Assembly: GCA_913058335.1 (NCBI GenBank)
Contig: CAJXPX010000001.1
Span: 1 to 64,000 of the forward strand
Length of the DNA: 64,000 nucleotides
Direction of reading: 5' to 3'
DNA from: an uncultured Hyphomonadaceae bacterium
Lineage (GTDB): Bacteria > Pseudomonadota > Alphaproteobacteria > Caulobacterales > Maricaulaceae
Shown: one piece after another, positions 28,101-36,105 of the stretch
Position numbering within the stretch: position 1 is the stretch's first letter
Layout of the letters: the number at the start of each line of letters is the position of its first letter
Translations under genes and position numbers: made by a program
The notes under the pieces: generated by a model
What the model was told of the DNA's origin: nothing
Database searches by the model: none
The model's input: only the letters and a program-made list of their open reading frames with translations

Positions 28101-28821
28101 GCTCCGCAAGCATTTGTCTAGCATTGATAATTTCATTTCGGCGCGGCAAACTGGCGACTTCACGTTCCAAAGTTGCGATTTGTTGGCGTCGGTACTTGGC
28201 TTTTACCCTTAAATTTACACGGCGCGCTCTGCCCAATACGTCCGCCGATGTTTCTATATCTCCTAAATCAGCGAGGCCGGACGTGATAGTCCCTAACTCG
28301 GCCCGGACTTCTATTAGTTCTTTAGGGGCATTTATTTGCCTTGTGCTAAGCGCTTGCAAACTTGCCCGGTAGCCATCAATCTCTGAGCGCAAAGCCCGAA
28401 GCTCTGACTCGCGGGATGCCAAATTTTGTTCAAGCTCAAGCAAATCCTCTTCCCGCATGGGCTCATCCCCCAACTCCATTTCAACAAGCGGGTCTACATC
28501 CAATTGGTCTTTCGCAACTTCTATCTCCTCATTCAAACCTCTAAGAACAGACGCGGAATTTGTGAGATCCGATTGATATTGCGTTTCCTGCTCCTGCGCG
28601 AGAACCATATCCCGCAAACGCTGTAGCGCCTCACGATATAACTCCGTTGCTGTCTCAATTTGCTCTTCGGATAACTCTGAGCTCTCTTCTAATTCAGAGA
28701 GGCTAGCTTCGATTGAGGAGGTGGAAGGAACAGGCGTATTTTGTGTCGTTTGAGCAAAGGAAACCGATGTCTGAACCAGACTGAACAGGATCACTGAAAC
28801 TGCTATCAGAAAATGGCGCAT
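25180..28821 (-). CDS. Large mechanosensitive channel, MscK/KefA-like (MscS superfamily)
   Basis: A 1213-residue channel. After a signal peptide (about residues 1-23) comes a long periplasmic region of coiled coil (about 30-450), then roughly ten membrane helices (about 500-1000), then the MscS core: pore helix GLSVGIGFGLQKIIANFVSGL and the beta domain with RPIRIGDYVTIGDESGIVSRI, followed by the alpha/beta vestibule. This layout matches MscK and related giant MscS channels, which release solutes on hypo-osmotic shock. The last 60 residues are Lys/Pro/Ser/Thr-rich repeats. It is transcribed alone, divergent from uup. Confidence 0.9.
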   Translation of the reverse strand: MRHFLIAVSVILFSLVQTSVSFAQTTQNTPVPSTSSIEASLSELEESSELSEEQIETATELYREALQRLRDMVLAQEQETQYQSDLTNSASVLRGLNEEIEVAKDQLDVDPLVEMELGDEPMREEDLLELEQNLASRESELRALRSEIDGYRASLQALSTRQINAPKELIEVRAELGTITSGLADLGDIETSADVLGRARRVNLRVKAKYRRQQIATLEREVASLPRRNEIINARQMLAELKSRELAREVQVLQDRTGRRRLNEALQFQNTVTAEAQRYSDLHPVLSNMAERNTELAKQVIGLAASEAAISRNTASARSRQDDVLEDLEVARDLADLESLDRDAGATLRRLGNQLVSPQAIRADLNETQTLLVNATRQRLIAQEALRDLPVGRVNPEAVLNVAKRTNPALPGFTPEGIAALQVLNDSQRSLLLRISTEGTDRVTDIRQLQAAQEKLLETTQNLQTLLDEKLLWIPSVPAIGIDWAPKIIAGTLELFAPEHIVLVFETFTSQFVQLWPLALIFAVLIIGLYRARPRLLENIKKRSTEVGRVKVDSAWHTPAVLASGCLIALPLPMLFLFLGILFDLVDLADPVIDGLENACYFLAVFLFIVLTWRVWDRDKSLFGTHFKMAASVRQVVNKQLKWFVPIIGATSGLLALTTDMTSTGIYEGLSLFLFILTCLVLAFFGFRITLLGNKKFTKASSDPGWFIRYNGLISIFIIGIPIGAAALAAAGYYETADELLWRFFMSALLLFLTYLVWGTIRRVIVVTQRQLRYRQAIERRDAAIKARREKEAAEERGEEMSPPPKVDTKEIDVSSLTRQSAQLLNTLIIIAFAVLMWANWASLLPALSIFDGFDVWTYKTGELDELNNPIETAVTLWNVLQSLLILALTFIAARNLPGFLEIFILNQVGVDPGTRYAVVTILGYIIVAVGLVVGFDRLGLQWSQLKFVAAGLSVGIGFGLQKIIANFVSGLIILFERPIRIGDYVTIGDESGIVSRIKIRATTLNDLDNREILIPNEALISERVTNWTLSNSVTRLIVKVGIAYGSNTDKARELMLETVKNLPKVLDTPPPSVLFMGFGDSSLDFEVRVFLRTFDERVPMTHTIHTEINKTLEKAGIPIPFPQRDLNIVSQNVPLEFFPKSKSPLSQAENAPKSKTKSKSQTESKATATSKTTPKSKAGPKPKTDPKPKTDPKPETTTSPRSRSSPSSKPKT
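25244..25279. repeat. Two tandem 18-base units in the channel gene's 3' end
   Basis: The unit GGGTCTGTTTTGGGTTTA occurs twice in tandem without mismatch, coding on the minus strand for part of the Pro-Lys-rich tail (PKPKTD repeats). Copy number could vary without breaking the frame, because 18 is a multiple of three. Confidence 0.85.
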
Positions 28822-29070
28822 TTAAAGGGTTAGCCTTTACTAACAAAATTCTCTCTCATTGATAAACAAACCTCAACGCTGTGCAAGTCTGTTCACCTAT
28901 TTGGCACTGTCATTTCAATAACATAGATAGAGAGAATGAAAGTCTTTGCTTTGCCTTTCCCTCGCTGTCATTACCATTCCGTCCAATGGGTAATGGTCAG
29001 ATGTATTTGATATACGCCTTATACAGAAAGACTGTTTCCTTTCGGCTGCAGCTTGCCTAAACCCCGCCAC

Positions 29071-30891
29071 ATGGCCCCACCCCTTTTAACACTTTCTAAT
29101 ATTGCTCTGACCTTTGGCAGCACGCCTTTGCTGGAGAACGCCAATCTTATGGTCTATCCACGCGAGCGCCTGTGTCTGGTCGGCCGGAATGGATCCGGGA
29201 AATCAACCTTAATGAAAATTGCCGCTGGACTCGTGGAGGCCGATTCAGGAGATCGGTTTGTAAAACCTGGTGTCAGCTGGAGATATTTACCGCAGGAGCC
29301 GGATTTGTCGGCTTTCCGAACATCTTATGACTATATCGCCGACGGGTTGATCGGGGCAGATGACGGCAGCCGGATTCCTTATCTTTTGGACGCTCTGGGT
29401 TTGAGTGGTCAAGAGGAGCCCTCCGTCATGAGCGGAGGAGAAATGCGCCGTGCGGCCTTGGCCCGCACCTTGGCACCCGACCCTGATATTTTAATGTTGG
29501 ATGAACCCACCAACCATCTCGACTTACCTGCCATTGAATGGCTTGAAAAGGAACTTGGGCGAAGCCAGAGTGCAATCGTCCTGATTTCGCATGATCGCCG
29601 TTTTCTTGATAATCTATCTAAAAGAACCGTCTGGATGGATCGCGGCGAAACCCGCGACTTGGATAAAGGCTTTGGAGCTTTTGAAGATTGGCGCGATGAG
29701 TTTTTAGAGCAGGAAGAACTTGAACGTCACAAAATGGATCGAAAGGTTCATCGCGAGCAACACTGGGTCGTTCACGGCGTTTCCGGCCGCCGGAAACGCA
29801 ATGTCAGACGCCTGAAAGAGCTCGGAGATTTGCGCCAAACTATTAAAAATCAGCGCCAAGTTACGGGCAGTGCGAAAATCACCGTTACAGAAGCAGACCG
29901 GTCTTCGAAACAAATTGTGAAATTGAGCGAGGTCAGTCACAGCTTTGGTGGCAGACCGATTGTGAAAGATCTCTCGCTTCGCATCAATAGAGGGGAACGT
30001 TTGGGATTAATTGGCCCGAACGGAGCAGGGAAAACAACTCTCCTGCGAATTATCATGGGCGATATTCATCCGGATGAGGGTCAGATTGAACTTGGCTTGA
30101 ACTTAGAAACCTTGGTAATTGATCAAAAACGCGAAAGCCTAAATCCCGAATGGACTTTGAAAGATGCCTTGACGGACGGCGCGAATGACACGGTTATGGT
30201 GGGCGGGAATTCGGTTCATGTAATGAGATATATGAAAGATTTTCTATTCCTTCCCGAACAGGCCCGGACGCCCCTTCACGCTTTATCTGGAGGCGAACGC
30301 GGCCGATTGCAACTCGCAAGGGGCCTCCGCCTGCCTAGCAATTTTCTTATCCTTGATGAACCTACAAATGACTTGGATTTGGAAACCTTGGACTTGCTGC
30401 AGGAAATGGTCTCGGATTATAATGGCACTGTAATCGTCGTGAGCCATGATCGCGATTTCTTGGACAGGACCGTGTCCCGCACACTCGCCTATGAAGGACC
30501 GGGTCAATGGCAAGTTTATCCCGGGGGCTATTCAGACATGGTTTCCCAAAGAGGCTCTGGCGTTCAATCCAGAAATGCTAAAGACAGCTCACCACAAAAC
30601 GCGTCCACTAAATCATCAAATTCCAAGCCGGCGTCTGAAACGAAAGACTCCGCACCGAAACTTTCTTATAAACATAAGTTCCGGCTAGAAAAATTACCGC
30701 AGGAAATGAAAAATTTTGAATCATTAATTGCCGAGCTTGAACAAGAAATGGCAGACCCCAATCTTTACACGAAAGACCCGAAGGCCTTTACTAAAGTTAA
30801 TGCCGCCTTACAAAAAACCCGTTCTGCTTTGAGCGCGGCAGAAGAAGAATGGTTAGAGCTTGAAATGCTCCGGGAGGAGTCAAAAGGCTAA
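29071..30891 (+). CDS. uup: ABC-F family ATPase Uup
   Basis: A soluble twin ABC ATPase without membrane helices. ABC-F proteins act on the ribosome; Uup affects transposon excision and ribosome assembly in E. coli. First domain: Walker A GRNGSGKST near residue 40, signature MSGGEMRRAALAR, Walker B ILMLDEPTNHLDLP. Second domain: GPNGAGKTT near residue 318, LSGGERGRLQLAR, FLILDEPTNDLDLE. A C-terminal coiled coil (about 530-606) is the Uup hallmark. I use the ATG at 29071 (606 residues); TTG at 29053 is the alternative. The upstream gap 28822-29070 is a divergent promoter region with a CATTACC/GGTAATG hairpin near 28969-28995. Confidence 0.93.
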   Translation: MAPPLLTLSNIALTFGSTPLLENANLMVYPRERLCLVGRNGSGKSTLMKIAAGLVEADSGDRFVKPGVSWRYLPQEPDLSAFRTSYDYIADGLIGADDGSRIPYLLDALGLSGQEEPSVMSGGEMRRAALARTLAPDPDILMLDEPTNHLDLPAIEWLEKELGRSQSAIVLISHDRRFLDNLSKRTVWMDRGETRDLDKGFGAFEDWRDEFLEQEELERHKMDRKVHREQHWVVHGVSGRRKRNVRRLKELGDLRQTIKNQRQVTGSAKITVTEADRSSKQIVKLSEVSHSFGGRPIVKDLSLRINRGERLGLIGPNGAGKTTLLRIIMGDIHPDEGQIELGLNLETLVIDQKRESLNPEWTLKDALTDGANDTVMVGGNSVHVMRYMKDFLFLPEQARTPLHALSGGERGRLQLARGLRLPSNFLILDEPTNDLDLETLDLLQEMVSDYNGTVIVVSHDRDFLDRTVSRTLAYEGPGQWQVYPGGYSDMVSQRGSGVQSRNAKDSSPQNASTKSSNSKPASETKDSAPKLSYKHKFRLEKLPQEMKNFESLIAELEQEMADPNLYTKDPKAFTKVNAALQKTRSALSAAEEEWLELEMLREESKG

Positions 30892-30899
30892 CGACTGCC

Positions 30900-32285
30900 T
30901 TATTCTATTAGAATAGCCCCGTTTTCGGCTCTTGGTAAAATGGGAGGCAAATTTGCAGCACGATGGTTTACATTAACCTGAACGCGCGACCCACTGTCAC
31001 CTTCCATTTCTATTGTGTGGGCAATGAAACTTGTCGCCGGCGCTTTCGCGCCCATGCGGGTTCCCTTGCCCTTCACGACCAGCGCCTGTGTTGGGAAGTA
31101 AACCGTACCCAAGACATCTAGTTGACCGCCGCTGGAAATTGTATTCGCTTTGGATTTTTTTTCTTTTTTCTTGCTTTTCTTATCCGTATTCTTCTCGTTT
31201 GACTCCGCCATTTCCATAAAAGCCAAGCCTTTTCTAGGCCCTAACGCAGGAGCCTTAACTTGGACATTTGAACCACTTTCAATTTTTAACCGTGCCTTTT
31301 CTCCCGAGAATGCAAAAGTCACCCCATTTGCCACGGCTTGCGCTTCGTTTTTAAAAGTAAGAGCGCCGTCAAGCATGATGTAATCTCCCGGAAGAAAAGT
31401 TACGCTTCGCCCGTCAACGGTCAGTCCGCCGCAATATGTTCCAGGCAGTAGAGTTGCAAAACTCCCTGTTCCATTCTCTGATTCTTCGATTTCACTACCC
31501 GCTGTCGCTGATCCGTCATCATAGGGGGAAGAATCACGATCATCATCATCATCGTCATCATCATCGCGGTCTTTATTTTTCTTTTTCTTTTTCTTGAACT
31601 TCAGTTCTGAGACACAATTTCCAATTTTGGGAAGCTCCGTGTTCAAATAAGGATCTTCAACAATTAGACACTCCCCTTTTGCAAATGGGCTGAACGCCCC
31701 CTCTACTCCACCCGTAGTGCAGAAGGATTTCGCGATCGGCGCACTGTCCGTTTTTGACATCAAGGCTTTATGGGAAACGGAATTAGAATGAACCGAACAT
31801 TCCGGAGCAAAAAACTCTAACCCGCCAGAAAACTTAATCGCTTCGTCCTCGTTTTCTGCAAGGGCCAATACGCATATTATATTTTGCTCGGAACGCAGCG
31901 CGGCACTTTTCGTATTAATTTTTATGCCGTCTTTGCCAATAGCCCTAGAAATTGAAAATGGAACGAGACCCGAAGCTGTCATCGAAACCAGCCCGTCTTT
32001 GGCATAAGGTTTCAAAGTAATTTCGGCGCGCCCGGAATAATTTCCTTTGAAATGTTTCCGGGCGAGCTCTTTTTTCTCATCGGCCGGAATACTATTATTT
32101 GTAGCCGCTGCCAAGACGGCATTATCCAAAGCGTTTTTCACAGCTTTGTGCTCGCCTGTCGCGCTTGTATAATCTAATACAGCACTCGAAGCCACCAGAA
32201 GCGGCAACGACAAAATTGCCGTCATAATAGCGTATTGCCCATTCTCATCTTTTTGGAAACGGGTAAATGTTTTAATATTAAACAC
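30900..32285 (-). CDS. TadG-like pilus-assembly / Flp-associated protein with poly-Asp tract
   Basis: The 461-residue protein starts with the TadE/TadG N-terminal module: short cytoplasmic part, FQKDENGQYAIMTAILSLPLLVASSAVLDYT membrane helix (about residues 10-40, glutamate replaced by a Gln-Tyr here), then AVKNALDNAVLAAA, the usual pattern of Tad-system minor pilin-like proteins. A low-complexity tract of Lys then nine Asp lies near residues 226-245 (31540-31620), and the rest looks like a repeated beta-strand domain. No other tad or flp gene is in the window, so it is an orphan. It converges on uup with eight bases between stops. Confidence 0.78.
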   Translation of the reverse strand: MFNIKTFTRFQKDENGQYAIMTAILSLPLLVASSAVLDYTSATGEHKAVKNALDNAVLAAATNNSIPADEKKELARKHFKGNYSGRAEITLKPYAKDGLVSMTASGLVPFSISRAIGKDGIKINTKSAALRSEQNIICVLALAENEDEAIKFSGGLEFFAPECSVHSNSVSHKALMSKTDSAPIAKSFCTTGGVEGAFSPFAKGECLIVEDPYLNTELPKIGNCVSELKFKKKKKKNKDRDDDDDDDDDRDSSPYDDGSATAGSEIEESENGTGSFATLLPGTYCGGLTVDGRSVTFLPGDYIMLDGALTFKNEAQAVANGVTFAFSGEKARLKIESGSNVQVKAPALGPRKGLAFMEMAESNEKNTDKKSKKKEKKSKANTISSGGQLDVLGTVYFPTQALVVKGKGTRMGAKAPATSFIAHTIEMEGDSGSRVQVNVNHRAANLPPILPRAENGAILIE

Positions 32286-32365
32286 ATTAATCCTTCTCCT
32301 TCCCCGAGGTCCCTAATAAGGAACAAGAGTGAATATGTGCTTTTAAAACACGGTTAAATAAGGAT

Positions 32366-32983
32366 TTATTCCCGTGTTGCAGTAATTTGAATGTTAAGCT
32401 TTATCCCCTTACTCACCCATTCACCTGTATCCCAAGGGTCTTCGCCGACATTCCATTGCGTGCGGTCAAGACTGGTCATTGCAGTCATAACTGTGATGTC
32501 TCCAACCTCGGTAATTGCGGGCGAGAGTTTAAAGGGCAGCTCAATATTGCGTGTTATCCCTTTGAGAGAAAGCGAGCCTTTTGCAAGGTAGGAGCCCTCT
32601 CCCATCTCGGTAATAGTTTCAGATCGAAACACAGCAACAGGAAACTCTTTTATCGAAAACCAAGCTTTCCCAGGCAAAGTTTCATTCCGATCTTTATCCC
32701 CTGCATCCACGTCTTGTAGGGGAATAGTAACCGTGACTTCAGAGTCTTCTAGGCTCTCAGGGTCAAATAATATTGAGGCATTATAATCTGTGAACTGGCC
32801 TTCAAACTCTTTTCCCTGCTGCTGGGCCGTGAATTTGATGAAACTTTCCGCCGGGATGATAGTCCAATTTGTTTCCTGTTCCATCGCTGGAGACATAGTC
32901 TGAACGGCGCTTTCTGTGGATTGCCCACATGAGACTAAAGCAATGCCTCCCAATACGAGCGATAAATTTCTCAAACTCAACAT
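32366..32983 (-). CDS. YceI-family lipoprotein (lipocalin-like)
   Basis: A 205-residue exported YceI-type protein, a lipocalin-like beta barrel binding polyisoprenoid lipids in characterised members. The signal ends in a lipobox VSC near residue 19. The domain spans about residues 38-203 with WTIIPAESFIKFTAQQQGKEFEGQF and the internal FPVAVFRSETI and GSLSLKGITRNIELPF motifs. It is alone on the minus strand, 80 bases before the TadG-like gene in the direction of transcription. Confidence 0.9.
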   Translation of the reverse strand: MLSLRNLSLVLGGIALVSCGQSTESAVQTMSPAMEQETNWTIIPAESFIKFTAQQQGKEFEGQFTDYNASILFDPESLEDSEVTVTIPLQDVDAGDKDRNETLPGKAWFSIKEFPVAVFRSETITEMGEGSYLAKGSLSLKGITRNIELPFKLSPAITEVGDITVMTAMTSLDRTQWNVGEDPWDTGEWVSKGIKLNIQITATRE

Positions 32984-33052
32984 GTTACACCTTTTAATTT
33001 GCCAGTACCCTGTCTACCACACAAACATGGATATATACGCGGGAGTTAAAAC

Positions 33053-33859
33053 ATGACGGATATAAATGCCAATGACTTTATCGTCACCGACAAAAACATC
33101 CGCCTCTCCGAAAGACCCACACATTTAGATCTTTTTGACGATAAGGACGACGCAGAAGACCTGATCAAAGATAATGCCAAGGAAATAGCAGACTTAGCTC
33201 ATAGACTTTACGCCGAAGCCGGACGCTCCGTTATTATTGTCCTCCAAGGCATGGACACCTCCGGAAAAGACGGGACAACGGAAGCGATCTTCCACAGAAC
33301 TCCACCTTTAAATGTGAATGTCGCAAGTTTTAAAGCCCCTACAAAAAAAGAGCTTGCCCATGACTATCTTTGGCGCGTGCATAATGTTTGCCCGGGGGCA
33401 GGACAGATTACCGTATTTAATCGCAGCCATTACGAAGACGTCCTTGTTGTCAAAGTCAAAAAATTCATCTCTGAGGCAAAAGTTGAACAACGATATGACC
33501 AAATCAATGATTTCGAACGCCTATTGGTTGAAAACGGTACCACAATACTGAAATTCATGCTCAATATCAGTTATGAAACACAAGGGGAACGCCTCCGCGA
33601 AAGATTGGTGGAATCTCATAAACTCTGGAAGTTTAATCCCGGGGATCTGGAGGATCGCGCCCTTTGGCCGAAGTTTATGGAGGCATATCAAACGATGCTA
33701 CGCCGGACATCGACACATTATGCGCCTTGGCACGTCATTCCCTCTGACAACCGAAAAACTCGCGGCGCCATTGTGAGTTCGATTGTTCGACAGAGCCTCG
33801 AAAACATGGATCCGCAATACCCCGACCCCGGTTTTAAACCCGAAGATTTTGAGATTTGA
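33053..33859 (+). CDS. ppk2: Polyphosphate kinase 2
   Basis: Transfers phosphate between polyphosphate and nucleotides. The 268-residue, single-domain protein has a Walker A-like GMDTSGKDG near residue 67 and the lid/Walker B region with FNRSHYEDVLVVKV near residue 121, both typical of PPK2. The reaction direction and nucleotide (class I, II or III) cannot be fixed from sequence. It is followed after two bases by pgi, so the two genes are co-transcribed; one possible link is energy and sugar-phosphate balance. Confidence 0.93.
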   Translation: MTDINANDFIVTDKNIRLSERPTHLDLFDDKDDAEDLIKDNAKEIADLAHRLYAEAGRSVIIVLQGMDTSGKDGTTEAIFHRTPPLNVNVASFKAPTKKELAHDYLWRVHNVCPGAGQITVFNRSHYEDVLVVKVKKFISEAKVEQRYDQINDFERLLVENGTTILKFMLNISYETQGERLRERLVESHKLWKFNPGDLEDRALWPKFMEAYQTMLRRTSTHYAPWHVIPSDNRKTRGAIVSSIVRQSLENMDPQYPDPGFKPEDFEI

Positions 33860-33861
33860 GA

Positions 33862-35433
33862 ATGGCAACACTACAGCAATTTCAGACTTTGAAAAAACTC
33901 TCTGAAGTCAACGTTTCTATAAAAGAACTTTTTGAACAAGAGCCAGATAGGCTGAACCGTTTCGTCATGCGTGAGGGCCCATTAAGAGCGGACTTTTCCA
34001 AACAGGCTTTATCCAGCGAGGCACTATCTGCGCTTCTTAAAATGGCTGCGAAATGCGATCTTGAAGAATGGCGGGCAAAGCTTTTCGCCGGCGAATCTGT
34101 AAATTCGTCCGAAGACCGGGCTGTCTTACACATGGCTCTACGCGGCGTAGGTGGCTCTAAGGAGGTGCAAAAACAGGTAAGCGAAATGCGCCGACACATG
34201 GCAGATTATGCGGATAAAATTCGTAGCGAAGGTAAGTTCAAAAATATAGTCCATATTGGTATTGGCGGCTCTGACTTAGGCCCTCGCCTCGTCGCAGATG
34301 GGTTCGAAGCCTGTGCGGAACAAAGCCTCACCTTACGATTTGCAGAAAATGTGGACGGCGCGTCGATCAACGATGCGGTAAATGGGCTCGACCCGACTGA
34401 AACTCTCGTCATTATTGTTTCTAAAAGTTTCGGCACTCAGGAGACGAAAATGAACGGCGCGTCCGCCCGAGCCTGGCTTAAGGAAGGTATCGGCGAATTG
34501 GCCAGTGACCATATGCTTGCCGTAACAGCAAACCGAAACGGCGCCGTAGACTTTGGCGTTCGCGAAGAAAACATTTTCGATTTTTGGGATTGGGTCGGCG
34601 GGCGCTACTCTGTCTGGAGTGCTGTCGGTCTTTCCTTGCAACTCGCCTATGGGCCAGATGTCTTTTCTGAATTTCTTGACGGTGCTGCAGCGATGGATAT
34701 GCATTTCCGTGACCAGCCTTTGCAGGAAAACTTGCCCGTCATGATGGCTTTGGTGGGTATTTGGAATAGGAATATTCTCGATTATTCCAGTCTCGCCGTC
34801 ATTCCTTATTCTCGCCGCATTCGTAAATTAGCCGCTTTTCTTCAGCAGTTGGAAATGGAAAGCAATGGTAAGCGCATCACGCGAAATGGAAAAGAAGCTG
34901 GACTCACTTGCCCCATTATCTGGGGGGATGAAGGGACAAACGGCCAACATGCATTCTTCCAGTGGCTTCACCAAGGGCCTAGCGCCGGAAAATATGGAGG
35001 TGCGCCCGTGGACTTTATCGCCGTGCTGAAAGACCATGAGAGCCGCCCGGAACATCACCGCGCGCTTTTGGCAAATTGTTTTGCGCAATCAGAAGCCCTG
35101 ATGCTCGGGAAGTCAGAAGACTTTGTGCGTCAGGAATTAGGAAAACGGGACGATTTGGAGGAACTCGCTCCTCAAAAATCTTTTCCGGGGAATCGCCCAT
35201 CCACAACAATTACATTAGATGAGCTATCCCCCTTCGCTCTCGGGGAATTGATTGCGCTTTATGAACACAAAGTCTTCGTCCAAGGCGTGATTTGGAATGT
35301 GAATAGTTTCGACCAATGGGGGGTTGAGCTTGGAAAAGTTCTCGCCACGACCATTTTGGATGAAATGTCATCCGGCCATTCGGGACAACATGATGCCAGC
35401 ACGACAGCCCTTATGGATTTAGTGAAACCCTAA
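33862..35433 (+). CDS. pgi: Glucose-6-phosphate isomerase
   Basis: Interconverts glucose 6-phosphate and fructose 6-phosphate. Signatures: GIGGSDLGPRL near residue 133, DWVGGRYSVWSAVG near residue 235, LEMESNGKRI near 330 and the catalytic-loop stretch WGDEGTNGQHAFFQWLHQG near 355. I use the ATG at 33862 (523 residues) just after the ppk2 stop rather than the TTG at 33856 that overlaps it. Confidence 0.96.
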   Translation: MATLQQFQTLKKLSEVNVSIKELFEQEPDRLNRFVMREGPLRADFSKQALSSEALSALLKMAAKCDLEEWRAKLFAGESVNSSEDRAVLHMALRGVGGSKEVQKQVSEMRRHMADYADKIRSEGKFKNIVHIGIGGSDLGPRLVADGFEACAEQSLTLRFAENVDGASINDAVNGLDPTETLVIIVSKSFGTQETKMNGASARAWLKEGIGELASDHMLAVTANRNGAVDFGVREENIFDFWDWVGGRYSVWSAVGLSLQLAYGPDVFSEFLDGAAAMDMHFRDQPLQENLPVMMALVGIWNRNILDYSSLAVIPYSRRIRKLAAFLQQLEMESNGKRITRNGKEAGLTCPIIWGDEGTNGQHAFFQWLHQGPSAGKYGGAPVDFIAVLKDHESRPEHHRALLANCFAQSEALMLGKSEDFVRQELGKRDDLEELAPQKSFPGNRPSTTITLDELSPFALGELIALYEHKVFVQGVIWNVNSFDQWGVELGKVLATTILDEMSSGHSGQHDASTTALMDLVKP

Positions 35434-35460
35434 CTCTGTCGCTAATATAAGGTAATAAAT

Positions 35461-36066
35461 ATGATCCGCTTGCTATCTATATTTTCTATTTTCTGTGTCA
35501 TTTCTCTTTCAGCTTGCTCGGAAACTACCGAAAGGCCTGTCGCTGTGTTTGAAACCACGCAGGGAAATATTGAGATTGAAATCTATACTGATAAAGCTCC
35601 AATTTCCGGAGGTGATTTTCTTCGCTATGTCGAAAATGGGTATTATAATGGAGAAGGTTTCTACAGGGTAGTGCGCGCCGATAATGACCCGCTGGAAATG
35701 GGAATGAGCTTAATCCAAGGAGGACGCTTGGACAGTGAACCTATCCCACCACTCATAGATCATGAGCTAACATCAGAGACAGGTCTTTCCAACACTGAAG
35801 GGGTAGTATCTATCGCCCGTGACGCGCCCGGAACCGGCAGCGCTGCTTATTTCTTCATCAATGTAGGCAATAATGACTTTCTGGACTTCGGAGGAGAACG
35901 CAACCCGGACGGACAGGGCTATGCCACCTTTGGTAAAGTCATCTCCGGCATGGATGTAGTGCGGAACATCCAATCTTTGGAAGCCAAAGGTCAATCAGGT
36001 GACAATGTTACAACAGGTCAAATTCTGACTAAGCCTGTGAAGATAAATGTCGCCTACCGCAAATAA
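35461..36066 (+). CDS. Cyclophilin-type peptidyl-prolyl isomerase, lipoprotein
   Basis: A 201-residue envelope cyclophilin that assists folding of secreted proteins. The signal peptide ends at a lipobox SLSAC near residue 19. The cyclophilin domain starts at VAVFETTQGNIEIEIYTDKAPI near residue 28 and includes GEGFYRVV, the usual FHRV position, then the substrate-binding stretch GTGSAAYFFINV (family consensus SQFFI). It follows pgi by 27 bases and precedes hisS by 39. Confidence 0.88.
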   Translation: MIRLLSIFSIFCVISLSACSETTERPVAVFETTQGNIEIEIYTDKAPISGGDFLRYVENGYYNGEGFYRVVRADNDPLEMGMSLIQGGRLDSEPIPPLIDHELTSETGLSNTEGVVSIARDAPGTGSAAYFFINVGNNDFLDFGGERNPDGQGYATFGKVISGMDVVRNIQSLEAKGQSGDNVTTGQILTKPVKINVAYRK

Positions 36067-36105
36067 AGGTTCACGCCACCGTTTCACCCCGCTAAACCCC
36101 GCGTC

